64,000 nucleotides of DNA, from positions 1 to 64,000 of the forward strand of contig JAYKJB010000063.1 in the NCBI GenBank assembly GCA_035285325.1, written 5' to 3'. The notes under the pieces are model-generated. The model saw only the letters and a list, made by a program, of their open reading frames with translations, was not told where the DNA came from and ran no database searches. This stretch comes from Candidatus Sericytochromatia bacterium (GTDB lineage Bacteria > Cyanobacteriota > Sericytochromatia > S15B-MN24 > JAQBPE01). Shown piece by piece: positions 9,256 through 20,300 of this stretch (its first letter is position 1; every line of letters starts with the position of its first letter). A program made the translations under genes and the position numbers.

Positions 9256-10158
9256 ATGACGTCTGGCTTGACGCCGCGGACATGGTTGCGCGCGGCGCTG
9301 GCGGGATGGGGGCTGATGTGCCTGCTGGCCTTGCCGGCAGTCGCGGCCCCCACGGCCCGCAGCGGGGTGCCGGCCTCCGCCCCTGGGGCGACGCCCGTGG
9401 GGGGGGCCCGACGCATCCTCTCGCTGGGCCCCTCGCTGACGGAGATGGTCTGTGCGCTCGGCCTGGGTGACCGCCTCGTGGGGCGCACGCGCTGGTGCAA
9501 CCAGCCGCCTTCGGTGTCCCGCTTGCCGGTGGTCGGCGCGGTGGGCGGCTGGAACGAGGAGCGCGTTGTGAGTCTGCGTCCGGATACGATTCTCGCGCTG
9601 GAGGGAGAGCAGGGACCGGTTCAGCGCCTGGCCCGCCTGACCGGGGCTCGCCTGATCGTCCTCCCGACCCTCCAGCTGGCCGACGTGGGACGTAACATGC
9701 GGGCGATCGCCGAGGCCGCCGGGGTGCCGGAGCGCGGGGCTCGCTGGGCCAACGACCTGTCCCAAGGGCTGGCCCTGCGGCGCCGGCGCTTGCCGGCCGC
9801 GGCCGGTCCCACCACGGTCTATCTGGTCTGGGACGAGCCTCTGATGCTCGCGGGACCTCACAGCTACATCGGCGAACTGATCCGGCTGGCGGGCGGCACC
9901 AACCCTGTCTCGTCCCGCTTGCCCGGCCCCTACCCGCAATTCAGCTGGGAGGGCCTGCTGCTCGCCGATCCGGAGGTGTTGCTGGCCCCGGAGGACCGGC
10001 GCAGGGCGCTGCGCCGGGTGGCGACCGGCTATCCTCGCTTGCGGGCCGTGCAGCGCGGGCGCCTGCATACCTTGCCGGATGACCTGATCTCACGTCCGGG
10101 GCCGCGCGTCCTGGCGGCGCTGGATGCCCTGACCCGTCTCCTGCAGCCCGTTCAATGA
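9256..10158 (+). CDS. BtuF-like periplasmic substrate-binding protein
   Basis: The 300-aa product has an N-terminal signal peptide (hydrophobic core at about residues 12-30) and the PF01497 fold of cobalamin/ferric-siderophore binding proteins. It carries the opening motif RRILSLGPSLTEMVCALG, a Trp-containing loop after GRTRWCNQ, and a second lobe containing a YIGELIRLAGG segment. ATG 9256 has GAGG 6 nt upstream, which overlaps the end of exbD. The locus lacks the BtuC permease and BtuD ATPase, so the transporter partners must be elsewhere. The ligand (B12, haem or siderophore) cannot be read from sequence. The link to ExbBD suggests TonB-dependent uptake. Confidence 0.85.
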   Translation: MTSGLTPRTWLRAALAGWGLMCLLALPAVAAPTARSGVPASAPGATPVGGARRILSLGPSLTEMVCALGLGDRLVGRTRWCNQPPSVSRLPVVGAVGGWNEERVVSLRPDTILALEGEQGPVQRLARLTGARLIVLPTLQLADVGRNMRAIAEAAGVPERGARWANDLSQGLALRRRRLPAAAGPTTVYLVWDEPLMLAGPHSYIGELIRLAGGTNPVSSRLPGPYPQFSWEGLLLADPEVLLAPEDRRRALRRVATGYPRLRAVQRGRLHTLPDDLISRPGPRVLAALDALTRLLQPVQ

Positions 10159-10169
10159 CCATCTCGCGG

Positions 10170-10175
10170 TACAAT
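10170..10175 (+). promoter_or_regulatory. Candidate -10 box for the ABC-F gene
   Basis: TACAAT ends 11 nt before the ATG at 10187, so a transcript from it would start within about 5 nt of the start codon and be almost leaderless. There is no Shine-Dalgarno sequence between it and the ATG. The -35 is unclear. Confidence 0.4.
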
Positions 10176-10186
10176 CGCCTGGACCG

Positions 10187-12094
<1,908 letters not shown>

Positions 12095-12121
12095 CGCCCG
12101 GTTGAGCGCTGCCATTGGCCG

Positions 12122-12859
12122 TCAGGCAGGGGGGATATCCACCTCGTAGCTGGGCCGCCGGAGCTCGGCTCGGCGTCGTTCGTCCTCTGACAGGACGCCC
12201 GGGCGCCAGCTGCCCGGAAAATGTTGCTGAAACGCTTCCTGAATCGCATGGGCCACCTCTTGCCAGCCCAATGGGCGCGCGAGCAATTCCGTGAGGGTAC
12301 GGGCCTGTGCGGTGTCCGAAAGCCAGTCGAATTCTTTCGCCCGACGCAGGTACATCGTGCCGTGTTGCAAGACGGTTCCCTGCCGGCGCACCTGGGCGCT
12401 GCCGCAGATCTTGGCGCCGCCTGCCGTCAGGTCGGCGGGCGTGGCCTGGGCAAAGCAGCCCAACTCCCTGGCCGCGCGCCCTTCCCCCGGCATCAGCCCT
12501 GCCTGGAGCCCCAGGGACGCCAGGGCGGAGACGAGGGGGGCGCTCAGCAGGCGATACGAAGCCGACACGCTGTCCGGCAATCCCTGCGTGACGACACTGT
12601 AGGTCACGTCAGCCGTGTGAAGGACGGCCCGACCGCCGGTGGGACGTCGCACCAGGGTGGCGCCGGCCTCACGCCAGACGCGGAGCTGGGCCTCCGGGAC
12701 GCGCTGGGCATATCCCAGCGAGATGGTGGGACACACCCAGCGATACAGCCGCAGGGTGGCGGGCGATTCACCCAGCCGATGCGCTTCCAGAATGGCCTCA
12801 TCGATGGCCATGTTCCAGGCCCCCTCGCCTGGCCCGTCCATCAGCAGACGCCAGTTCAA
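12122..12859 (-). CDS. lipM: Octanoyl-[acyl carrier protein] transferase, LipM type
   Basis: The 245-aa protein belongs to the BPL/LplA/LipB superfamily. It has the lipoyl-binding motif VRRPTGGRAVLH, the catalytic-site lysine in GAKICGSAQ, and a cysteine (GCFAQATPADL) at the position of the LipM active-site Cys. That cysteine favours octanoyl transfer from ACP over ATP-dependent lipoate ligation. It would supply octanoate for LipA to make lipoyl groups on 2-oxoacid dehydrogenases or GcvH. The start is TTG with AAGGGA 5 nt before it. It lies 9 bp after the recombinase gene and is probably in one transcript with it, although there is no functional link. Confidence 0.85.
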   Translation of the reverse strand: MNWRLLMDGPGEGAWNMAIDEAILEAHRLGESPATLRLYRWVCPTISLGYAQRVPEAQLRVWREAGATLVRRPTGGRAVLHTADVTYSVVTQGLPDSVSASYRLLSAPLVSALASLGLQAGLMPGEGRAARELGCFAQATPADLTAGGAKICGSAQVRRQGTVLQHGTMYLRRAKEFDWLSDTAQARTLTELLARPLGWQEVAHAIQEAFQQHFPGSWRPGVLSEDERRRAELRRPSYEVDIPPA

Positions 12860-12868
12860 GCGCGTCCC

Positions 12869-13753
12869 TTACAGGGCGTTTTCGAGTGCCGAGCGCAGGT
12901 CACTTCCCAACTCGGTATGCGCATAGATGGTGGTGGTGTCGATGCGCCGGTGCCCGAGCAGCTTTTGAATCTTGTCGATCGACACCTTGCGGTTGATCAG
13001 GCGGGTGGCGAAGGTGTGTCGTAGCTTGTGGCAGCTGAATTTCCGGTTCCCGAGTCCTGCCCGCGCCATCACGCATTTGACGGTCTTGTAGACGCTGTCG
13101 TAGCTGAGCCGTCGGTGATGATTTTGCAGCGAGATGAACAGCGGGCCCTTGCCCACGGGATGTACCTCAAGCCAGGTCTGGATGGCCTGGGCCAGCGCCT
13201 CGCTGATTGGCAGCATGCGCTCCCGCCGTCCTTTGCCGAAGACGCGCAGTTCGCGTTCTTCCAGGAACAGGTCCTCGATGTTGAGCCCCACCAGCTCACC
13301 CGCGCGCATCCCGGTGTAATAGAGCGCTTTCACAATCGCGGCTTCGCGGCGGTCGGCCGGGGAGTCCTCGCGCAAGGCATCCAGCAATGCCTGAACCTGG
13401 GCGGCATTGAGATAGATCGGCAGTCGATCCTCCACTTTGGGGGGTTCGAAGTTCCCCGTCGGGTCAATGCTGATCACCTTCTGCCGCAGACAATGATTGA
13501 AAAAGCCCCTCAACGAAGCTTGTTTCCGGCGCACGGTGGTGCCCTTCATGCCCTTGCGGCCGAGCCCGGCGATGTAGACCTCCAGGTCTTCGTGGCTGGC
13601 CAGGGCCAGCGGCTTGCCCAGGCTGGCTTGTGCTTGTAACAGGTCCAGCCCATAGCAGCGCAGGGTGTGCTCGGAGAAATTCTTCAGGCGGAGTCGCCCC
13701 AGGTAATCCTGGATCATGTCCGGGGTGGAGGAGGACAGGGTCGCGGTGGTCAC
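12869..13753 (-). CDS. Tyrosine recombinase, XerC/XerD-like
   Basis: The 294-aa protein has the usual Xer layout: a SAM-like N-terminal DNA-binding domain (1-90) and a catalytic domain with Arg in YTGMRAGELVGL, Lys in the GKGRRER turn, the HxxR box HKLRHTFAT and the box-III His with the nucleophile Tyr (LGHRRIDTTTIYAH). All catalytic residues are present. It starts at GTG with GGGAG 8 nt upstream. It probably resolves chromosome dimers at dif. I see no dif-like site, direct repeats or mobile genes beside it, so a role as a mobile-element integrase is less likely. Confidence 0.9.
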   Translation of the reverse strand: MTTATLSSSTPDMIQDYLGRLRLKNFSEHTLRCYGLDLLQAQASLGKPLALASHEDLEVYIAGLGRKGMKGTTVRRKQASLRGFFNHCLRQKVISIDPTGNFEPPKVEDRLPIYLNAAQVQALLDALREDSPADRREAAIVKALYYTGMRAGELVGLNIEDLFLEERELRVFGKGRRERMLPISEALAQAIQTWLEVHPVGKGPLFISLQNHHRRLSYDSVYKTVKCVMARAGLGNRKFSCHKLRHTFATRLINRKVSIDKIQKLLGHRRIDTTTIYAHTELGSDLRSALENAL

Positions 13754-13840
13754 GGCGGAGACTCCCTGGTCGTGGGTGAGGTTCCAGATAACCCCTCACG
13801 AGTTAACGCCAACGTCCACAGAGCGGTCAAGAGACCCCAG

Positions 13841-14587
13841 TCACAAGGGCGGTGTGGTGCGGGCGAAAAAATCCAGGATGGCGCTCGTCTGAATGGTGCG
13901 CTCGCTGTGCCCCCTTCTCGGATAAAGGTGGACGTCGGCTGGAATATCGAGTTCTGACAGTCGTTCCGCCAAACGCTGGGTCTGCGCGGGGGGGACGCTG
14001 AGGTCCGCCAGTCCGTGCTCGAGGTAGACCGGGATGCCCCGCAGGCCTTCTGCCTGTTTCAGCAGCGAGTGTGAGGCGGTCCGGGACGATCGCCGAAGGC
14101 TGGGGTGAGCCCTGAGGATGCTGCCGGCCAGGGTGGGGTTTGCCTGCGCCAGGCTCCTGAGGTCGCTGAATCCCTGACTGCTGGCGACCGCGGCCGCGCG
14201 ATAGGGCAAGCTCAGCGGGTTGATGGCGGCCAGCAACGCAGTGCCCCCTCCCATGGAGAAGCCGACCAGATACAGGCGCTGCGGATCGGCCGAATGCTGG
14301 GTGACCAGATGGGAAAGCAGTCTGCCCGCCGCCTCCAGCGCAGCGCTGCCGCCCCAATGCGCACGGCTTCCGAGCAGGGCACTGGCAGCCAGCCAGCCTC
14401 GTTGATTGGCGCGCCAGCCCAGGTCGGTGCGGGTGCGCAGCTGGGTCTCGTCCATGCCGTGGCCATGAAAAAAGACCACCGCCGGTCGCAGGCGCTGCGC
14501 TTGGGCGGGAATCAGGATCTCACAACGGTCTCCAAGCAAATGGGCCACCTCGAGATGCATCACCGGCACGGTCTGGACTTCCGTCAT
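13841..14587 (-). CDS. Alpha/beta hydrolase (esterase/dienelactone-hydrolase-like)
   Basis: The 248-aa product has the alpha/beta hydrolase fold: an oxyanion region with HGHGMDE, nucleophile elbow GFSMGGG, an acid in HGLADLSVP and the catalytic His in YPRRGHSE. It has no signal peptide, so it is probably cytoplasmic. ATG 14587 (MTEVQ...) was chosen because it follows GGGAGAA and removes a basic, unlikely N-terminal extension. It is divergent from yggS. The substrate is unknown. The family includes acyl-esterases, thioesterases and S9-like peptidases. Confidence 0.78.
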   Translation of the reverse strand: MTEVQTVPVMHLEVAHLLGDRCEILIPAQAQRLRPAVVFFHGHGMDETQLRTRTDLGWRANQRGWLAASALLGSRAHWGGSAALEAAGRLLSHLVTQHSADPQRLYLVGFSMGGGTALLAAINPLSLPYRAAAVASSQGFSDLRSLAQANPTLAGSILRAHPSLRRSSRTASHSLLKQAEGLRGIPVYLEHGLADLSVPPAQTQRLAERLSELDIPADVHLYPRRGHSERTIQTSAILDFFARTTPPL

Positions 14588-14784
14588 GAGCAAACCGTTC
14601 TCCCGCCGCGCACGCCGGCACGCCTTGGATGGTCGGGTGGCTCCACCAGATTGCCAGCGCGCCGGAGCCTTCACCTGGCCAGACTGGCTGAAATCGATGG
14701 TGAAAGCGTTCAGGATGCCCCCACTCCCCGTGGGTTCGGCACCAGACGGACGTGATGCGTCGCACAGATGGCCCGGGGAGGCCG

Positions 14785-14813
14785 TTGTTAATGTGGATCG
14801 CAGGTGCTATATT
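14785..14813 (+). promoter_or_regulatory. Sigma-70 type promoter for yggS-sepF-proC-yggT
   Basis: TTGTTA at 14785-14790 and TATATT at 14808-14813 are separated by exactly 17 bp. The predicted transcript starts about 45 nt before the TTG start of yggS. It is one of the best-matching promoters in the window. Confidence 0.65.
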
Positions 14814-14867
14814 TACTCGGTTTCCATCTCCAGACCCACGTCTGGACTTGATTTCAGGAAAGGGGAC

Positions 14868-15587
14868 TTGGACGATATCAGCCTGAACCAGCGGATCCGG
14901 CACCTCGTGGCCCAAGTTCGACACGCCGCCGAGCGGGGAGGTCGCTCTCCCGACGCGGTCCGTATCGTCGCCGTCACGAAGTATTCGCCCGTCGACATTC
15001 TTCGGGAAGCTCAGGCCTTGGGTCTGACCGATTTCGGGGAAAGCAAGGTTCAGGACGCCGTGCCCAAGCAAAGGGCCCTCGCGGCACACTCGCTGCGCTG
15101 GCACCTGGTGGGGCATCTGCAGACCAACAAGGTCAAACTGGTGGTGGGAAACTTTTCCCTGGTCCATTCGGTGGATTCCTGGCGGCTCGCAGAGGCGTTG
15201 AGTCACGAAGCGCTCGTACGAGGACTCGTTCAACCCGTCTTGTTTCAGGTCAACGTATCCGGAGAGCCGAGCAAGTATGGATTCCCACCGCAGGAGGCGC
15301 CAGCGGTCGCAGAACGTGCGTTCGAACGACTGCCTGGTCTGGAGGTTCAGGGTTTCATGACCATGGCCCCTCAGGCAGCCGACGCGGAACTCGCCAGGCC
15401 CTGGTTCCAGTCGCTGAAGGGGCTGTTCGACCGGGTCGCCTGTCACGGGCCAAGTCACTTCCAACACCTTTCTATGGGGATGTCACAGGACTATCGAGTC
15501 GCCATCGAAGAGGGCGCCACCCTGATCCGAGTGGGGAGCGCGTTGTTTCGGGGTGAGGCTGCGCAACGCGGAACGATGAACCAGTAA
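14868..15587 (+). CDS. yggS: YggS/PROSC family PLP homeostasis protein
   Basis: The 239-aa protein is an alanine-racemase-fold, PLP-binding YggS/PLPBP. It shows the PLP-lysine strand (IVAVTKYSPVD), the GES motif (DFGESKVQDAV), HLVGHLQTNK and the phosphate-binding end (MGMSQDYRVAIEEG, RVGSALF). It controls free PLP and affects amino-acid metabolism, and has no known catalysis. The start is TTG with AGGAAAGGGG just upstream, and a 17-bp-spaced promoter lies before it. Placement ahead of sepF, proC and yggT is the common arrangement in Firmicutes, Actinobacteria and Cyanobacteria. Confidence 0.93.
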   Translation: MDDISLNQRIRHLVAQVRHAAERGGRSPDAVRIVAVTKYSPVDILREAQALGLTDFGESKVQDAVPKQRALAAHSLRWHLVGHLQTNKVKLVVGNFSLVHSVDSWRLAEALSHEALVRGLVQPVLFQVNVSGEPSKYGFPPQEAPAVAERAFERLPGLEVQGFMTMAPQAADAELARPWFQSLKGLFDRVACHGPSHFQHLSMGMSQDYRVAIEEGATLIRVGSALFRGEAAQRGTMNQ

Positions 15588-15647
15588 GAACAGCCTCTCG
15601 GTGGTAGAGGCTTGCTCGATAAATTGGGAACACGAAGGAGGAATTCG

Positions 15648-16154
15648 ATGGGCGCCGGGTTTTTGTCGAACTTACAGAAAATGGTCGGGTTCGATCCCGA
15701 GGACGACGACGTGTATGACGAGGCGCCCTACGAGGAGGCCGCGGCACAGCAAGAAAAGGCACGCCAGAAGGCCATTCACGCGACGCCCTTGACGCCGCCC
15801 CCGGCCCCGATGCCGTCCGGACGCAGCAACATCGTGGGTCTGCCCACCACGGCCAACCACGAGGTCGTCGTGATTGAACCTCGCTCGTTCGATGAGGCCC
15901 TCGGCATTCTCGACAACCTGCGCTCCCGCAAGGCTGTGATCCTGAATCTGATGGGTCTGGCTCCCGAGCAGAGCCAGCGACTGGTCGACTTCGTCTCCGG
16001 GGCCTGCCATGCGCTGGACGGCCACCAGGACAAGATTGGCGAATCCATCTTCCTGTTCACGCCTTCCAATGTGGTCATCAACACCTTCCAGTCCGAGCGG
16101 GATTGGATGGGCAACAACCAGCAGCCGAAGGACCTCTTCTGGCGCGTCCGCTGA
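15648..16154 (+). CDS. sepF: Cell division protein SepF
   Basis: The 168-aa protein has the SepF layout: an N-terminal membrane-binding amphipathic helix (GFLSNLQKMVGF), an acidic and Pro-rich disordered linker (residues 25-75), and a C-terminal SepF domain with EVVVIEPRSFDEA, AVILNLMGL and the core FVSGACHALDG. SepF polymerises into arcs and tethers FtsZ to the membrane at the division site. ATG 15648 has a strong AAGGAGGAA 5-7 nt upstream. It follows yggS in the same operon. SepF is widespread in Gram-positives and Cyanobacteria and largely absent from Proteobacteria, which helps place the host. Confidence 0.95.
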   Translation: MGAGFLSNLQKMVGFDPEDDDVYDEAPYEEAAAQQEKARQKAIHATPLTPPPAPMPSGRSNIVGLPTTANHEVVVIEPRSFDEALGILDNLRSRKAVILNLMGLAPEQSQRLVDFVSGACHALDGHQDKIGESIFLFTPSNVVINTFQSERDWMGNNQQPKDLFWRVR

Positions 16155-16178
16155 ACGCTCCCTGTCCGATTCAGGAGA

Positions 16179-16200
16179 TGCCGGCCCGCAAGGGCCGGCA
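16179..16200 (+). promoter_or_regulatory. Perfect GC hairpin with GCAA tetraloop before proC
   Basis: TGCCGGCCC, loop GCAA, GGGCCGGCA forms a perfect 9-bp stem closed by a GNRA-type loop. It ends 6 nt before the first proC ATG and has no U-tract after it. It could be a weak terminator after sepF, an mRNA-stability element, or an element that limits proC translation. The sequence alone cannot decide. Confidence 0.6.
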
Positions 16201-16206
16201 GTTTGC

Positions 16207-17028
16207 ATGATGATTCAGATGGCTCTGATCGGCGGGGGTGCCATGGGCGAGGCGCTCGTGCGCGGGGTGCTGGCCAAGGGCCTGTACGCGGCGGGTGAAA
16301 TCCTCATCAGTGACCCGCTCGAGTCCCGTCGCGACTATCTCGCCAGTGAATTCGGCATCGCCGTGACGGCCAACAATCGGGCCTGCACCGCAGCCTCGCA
16401 TGTGCTGCTCGCGGTCAAGCCGAATCAGATGGCCGACGTGCTGGACCCGCTGCGCGATGCCTGGCGTCCCGGGACTCTGGTGACCTCGATCCTGGCAGGC
16501 AAAACGCTGGCCGACCTGGGGGCACATCTTCCGGAAGGGGCCGCGATCGTCCGGGTCATGCCCAACACGCCCTCCCTGCTGGGAGAGGGCATGGCGGCCT
16601 TGACGGCCAACGGCGCCACCAGTGCGGAACAGAAGGCGCGCGCGGTTCGCCTGTTCGAGGCCGTGGGCGAGGTGGCGGAGCTTCCAGAGTCGTATTTCGA
16701 CATCGTGACAGGCCTCTCGGGCAGCGGGCCCGCCTATGTGTTCTTGATGATCGAGGCCCTGATCGAGGCGGGGGTGTACAATGGCCTGCCACGTCGTGTG
16801 GCGCGGCAACTGGTGCTGCAGACGGTGATCGGGGCCAGCCGCATGGTCAAGGAAACCGGGATGCATCCAGCGGAACTCAAGGAGCAGGTGACCTCGCCAG
16901 GGGGCACCACCGCCGCGGGCCTACAGGTCCTTGAGGCGGCCGCCTTGCGCTCCATCCTGATCCAGGCCGTCAAGGCGGCGACGGACCGCTCCAGTGCCCT
17001 GTCGGGCGACCTCAAACCCGTGCGCTGA
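16207..17028 (+). CDS. proC: Pyrroline-5-carboxylate reductase
   Basis: The 273-aa enzyme makes proline from pyrroline-5-carboxylate with NAD(P)H. It has the Rossmann motif ALIGGGAMGEALVRG, the conserved VRVMPNTPSLLGEGM and GLSGSGPAYVFLMIEAL, and the C-terminal signature VTSPGGTTAAGLQVLE. Two ATGs occur in tandem at 16207. No good Shine-Dalgarno is visible because the preceding 22 nt fold into a perfect hairpin. Length and motifs are normal. It sits between sepF and yggT, as in many Firmicutes and Cyanobacteria. Confidence 0.95.
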   Translation: MMIQMALIGGGAMGEALVRGVLAKGLYAAGEILISDPLESRRDYLASEFGIAVTANNRACTAASHVLLAVKPNQMADVLDPLRDAWRPGTLVTSILAGKTLADLGAHLPEGAAIVRVMPNTPSLLGEGMAALTANGATSAEQKARAVRLFEAVGEVAELPESYFDIVTGLSGSGPAYVFLMIEALIEAGVYNGLPRRVARQLVLQTVIGASRMVKETGMHPAELKEQVTSPGGTTAAGLQVLEAAALRSILIQAVKAATDRSSALSGDLKPVR

Positions 17029-17041
17029 AGGGGAACGCCTC

Positions 17042-17320
17042 ATGGATTTGTTGATTCCAGCTGCCAACGCCATTTTCATCGTCAGCGAAGTGTTGCAGAT
17101 CATGATCATCGTGCGCGCCTTCCTGACTTTTTTGCCACGCATCGACCCGTATCACCCCGTCGTGCGCTTTCTGGATCAGGTTGTCAGCCCCATCTTGCGC
17201 CCATTCCAGGCCTTGATGCCGCCCATGGGAGGCTTCGACCTGTCACCCATTCTGGCCCTCTTCACGATCCAGATCGTGGCCAAATTGCTGGTCAGTCTGC
17301 TGCGTGGCCTGGCCCTCTAA
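17042..17320 (+). CDS. yggT: YggT family membrane protein
   Basis: The 92-aa integral membrane protein has two hydrophobic segments (about residues 8-30 and 63-88) around a conserved loop with FLPRIDPYHPVVRFLDQ and the SPILRPFQ motif. YggT (Ycf19-like) proteins act in cell shape or division, and in chloroplasts in nucleoid or membrane organisation; their biochemical role is unclear. ATG 17042 follows AAGGGGA and lies 13 bp after proC, so it closes the yggS-sepF-proC-yggT operon. It converges on the kinase-GGDEF gene. Confidence 0.88.
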   Translation: MDLLIPAANAIFIVSEVLQIMIIVRAFLTFLPRIDPYHPVVRFLDQVVSPILRPFQALMPPMGGFDLSPILALFTIQIVAKLLVSLLRGLAL

Positions 17321-17375
17321 GGGCAATCCCCGTCAGTAGCCCGGACGGCGGGCCGCTGCGTTCCGAGCGACGCGA

Positions 17376-20300
17376 TCAGTGGCTCGCCTGCGAGGCCTTG
17401 GCCTGGCTTTCCTGCTTCTTCAATTCTTCCGGTGAGAGCATGCCTTCTTGCCAGCTCTGAACTTGATTGCGTCCCCCGGCCTTGCACGCATACAGGGCCG
17501 TGTCCGCCCGTTCGAGCAACTCGGCCACGCGTTCGTCGGTCGGCAACAGCGAAGCCACGCCCAGCGAGGCGGTAATTCGGCCCACCGGCTTGCCTTCCAG
17601 GTCGACCAGTTCCACCTCGCTGATGGCTTCCCGGATGCGCTCGGCCACGGTGCAGGCCCCCGGCGAGTCGGTGTCGGGGCACAGAATCACAAATTCCTCG
17701 CCGCCAAAGCGACAGGGCAGGTCGCTGGCTCGGACCGATTGGGGCAAAATTTTGCCGACGACCTTGAGCACCTCGTCGCCGATGGCATGGCCGTGGGTGT
17801 CGTTGAATTTCTTGAAGTGGTCCACATCCAGCATGATCACGGCCATGTTGCGGTGCTGGCGTTTCGACAGCTCGATCTCGCGCGACGATTGATCCTGGAA
17901 GAAGCGCCGGTTGTAGAGTCCGGTCAGCACGTCGGTGCTGGCCTCGTGCTCGGCCCGACGGTACATGTCGAGGGCCTTCTCCAGTTCGTCGGCGCGCTGG
18001 TTGAGGCGGGTGTAGAGTGTCGCGTTTTCGATCGCGCCGCTCGAGTGGCCCGCGATCGCCCGGAGCAGGTCGAGGTCCCGTTCGCTGAAGGTCGACACCA
18101 CGGCCTGGCTGTCGACGTACAGCACGCCCAGGTTGCGCCCCTTGGCCTGAAGGGGCACGCACATCAGCGTGCGCAGGTTCAGGGACATGATCGACTTGGA
18201 CGTCTGAAATTCCTCGTCGGCGAGGGCGTCCACCACCGTGATGGCCTGTCCGGTGGTCAGCACCTTGTCGCAGATCGAACGTGAAATACGCTCCTCCAGC
18301 AGGGCCTTGCCATCGCGGTCAAAGGCGGCCTTGCAAACGAGTTGATGCTCTCCGGCCAGCTCATCCAGCAGCATGAGGAAACCGCGTTCGGCGTGGGTGA
18401 CCTCCAGCGTCAGGCGCACCACCAGGTTCAGCACCTCCTCCACGACGAGGGTTTCATTGATTTTCTCCGCCAGTTGGTTGAGCATTTCCAGCTGGCGGCT
18501 GCGCTGCGCCATCTGGGCCGCCCGCGCCGCGTTGCGCACGGCGATGCAGGCCTGGTCCGCCAGCCGCGAGACGAAACGCAGGTCCTCGTCCTGGTAAGCC
18601 AGCCCATCGGCGGTCTCGCGATCCAGGTACAGCTCACCCACGACGGCCTGTCCCAGTCGCACCGGCACCGCCATCGCCGTCTGGACACGCAGGCTGTTGG
18701 TCTTGACGGCCTCTGCGGTGCGGGGATCCGTGGGAGCGTCCTCCACCCAGGCGCCGTTGCCGCTGGTGCGGGCTTGGGTGATCAGTTGGGTCGCCAGGGC
18801 CCAATCCGCCTGATAGCCGCCGTCTGGACGAATGTGGCGCATGATCTGGCCGGTGAAGAAGTCCGCCTCGATCATCAGATAGGCGCGCTCGGCTTTGACC
18901 TCCGACATCAGGCCATCCAGCGCGCGGCTCAAAGCCTGCTCGGGATCACGCAGCTCCGTGAGCGATTCTGCATAGTCCAGGACGCGCTCGAGCCGCAGCA
19001 AGGTATCCTCGGTGGCATTGTTCTCGCTGTGCTGGGCCGCCACCTGGGAAGCCAGATCGGCCAGTTCTCGGGCCATCCGGATGAGGCGTTCGCCGGGCGC
19101 TCCGCCCGTGACCGCTTCCCCTGAAGCCGGCGCGAGCCCCAGCAGCGCCTCCGCACCTTGGATGCGCAGGCGTTCCGGCAAAGACACGAAGTGACGCCGT
19201 GCTTCATCGTCAAAGTCCTCCAGCAAGGTCCGGAAGACCTTCTGGGCCTCCACGAAGCGTTGTTTGTTCACCCGCTGGTAGGGGTTCACCGAGGCCAGGC
19301 CGTGCAGTGCAGCGGCTCGCTGCAGCGGGGTACCCAGCGCCTCCGCCCCTTGTTTGGCGTGCTCGAAGCAGAGCGCGGCCTGGTCGGCTTGCCCCAAGCG
19401 CAGCAGCACTTCGCCTTGCAACAGGGAGGCCAGCATCCCCTGATGCTGGGCACCGATGGTCAGCGCCATCGTGCGGGCCTCCTCAGCCAGGGCACAGGCC
19501 CGCTCGAGCTGGCCGGCTTGAAGTTCACACCAGGCCAGGGTGCGCAGGGCACGCACCTGATTGCCCTTCGCGCGAGCTTTGCGCGAGGCTTCCAGCGATT
19601 GGGTCACCAGGTTGACGCCGGTGTCGCTCTTTCCCAGTCGCACCAGCACCTCGCCCAACATCGCCTGCATCCGACTTTCGGGTTCGGTGTTGCCCGTTTC
19701 CTGGATCAAGGCTGTGAGGGCCTGGCCGGTCGCCCGGGCCTGCTCGAGGCGACCTAGCTGCAACTGGATTTCCAGCGTGTACTGCAGCACCAGCGCTTCC
19801 AGATACTTGTTCTTGATCTCGCGTGCCAGTTCGAGGGCCGTGCCCGCCAGTTCGAGGCCCTGGCTCATGTCGCCCAGGTAGGTTGAGGCGCAGGCCTCCA
19901 GGGTGAACGCCATGCCCAGCGGAAACTTGGAGTTCAGGCTCGTGGCGATTCCGTTCGCTTCCCGTGCCAGCTCGATGGTATCGCGGTATTGCCCTCGCTC
20001 GTAGGCCGTGATGGCCAGATTCAGGATGGCGAAGATCTCTTCGTCGCGCAGCCCGATCTCGACACAAATTTTCTTGTTTTGCTGAAAGGTTTCCCAGGCG
20101 GCGTCGAAGTTGCCCTGCATGTTCTGGGCATTGCCGAGCAGGTTGTAGGCGTTGTTCAGTCCCACCCGGTCGCCCACGGCACTGAGGATGTCGACCGCTT
20201 CTTTGAGGTTATTTTCACCTTCCTCCAGTTTGTCGGGATCCCCGCTGACGTACATCAAACCGGCAAATCCCAACGCCTCGCCAATGTAGGCAGGAACCTG

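Noticed and set aside
12869-13753. Mobile-element integrase
   Set aside because: All flanking genes are housekeeping, no direct repeats, tRNA or cargo genes are visible, and the protein fits Xer length and motifs.
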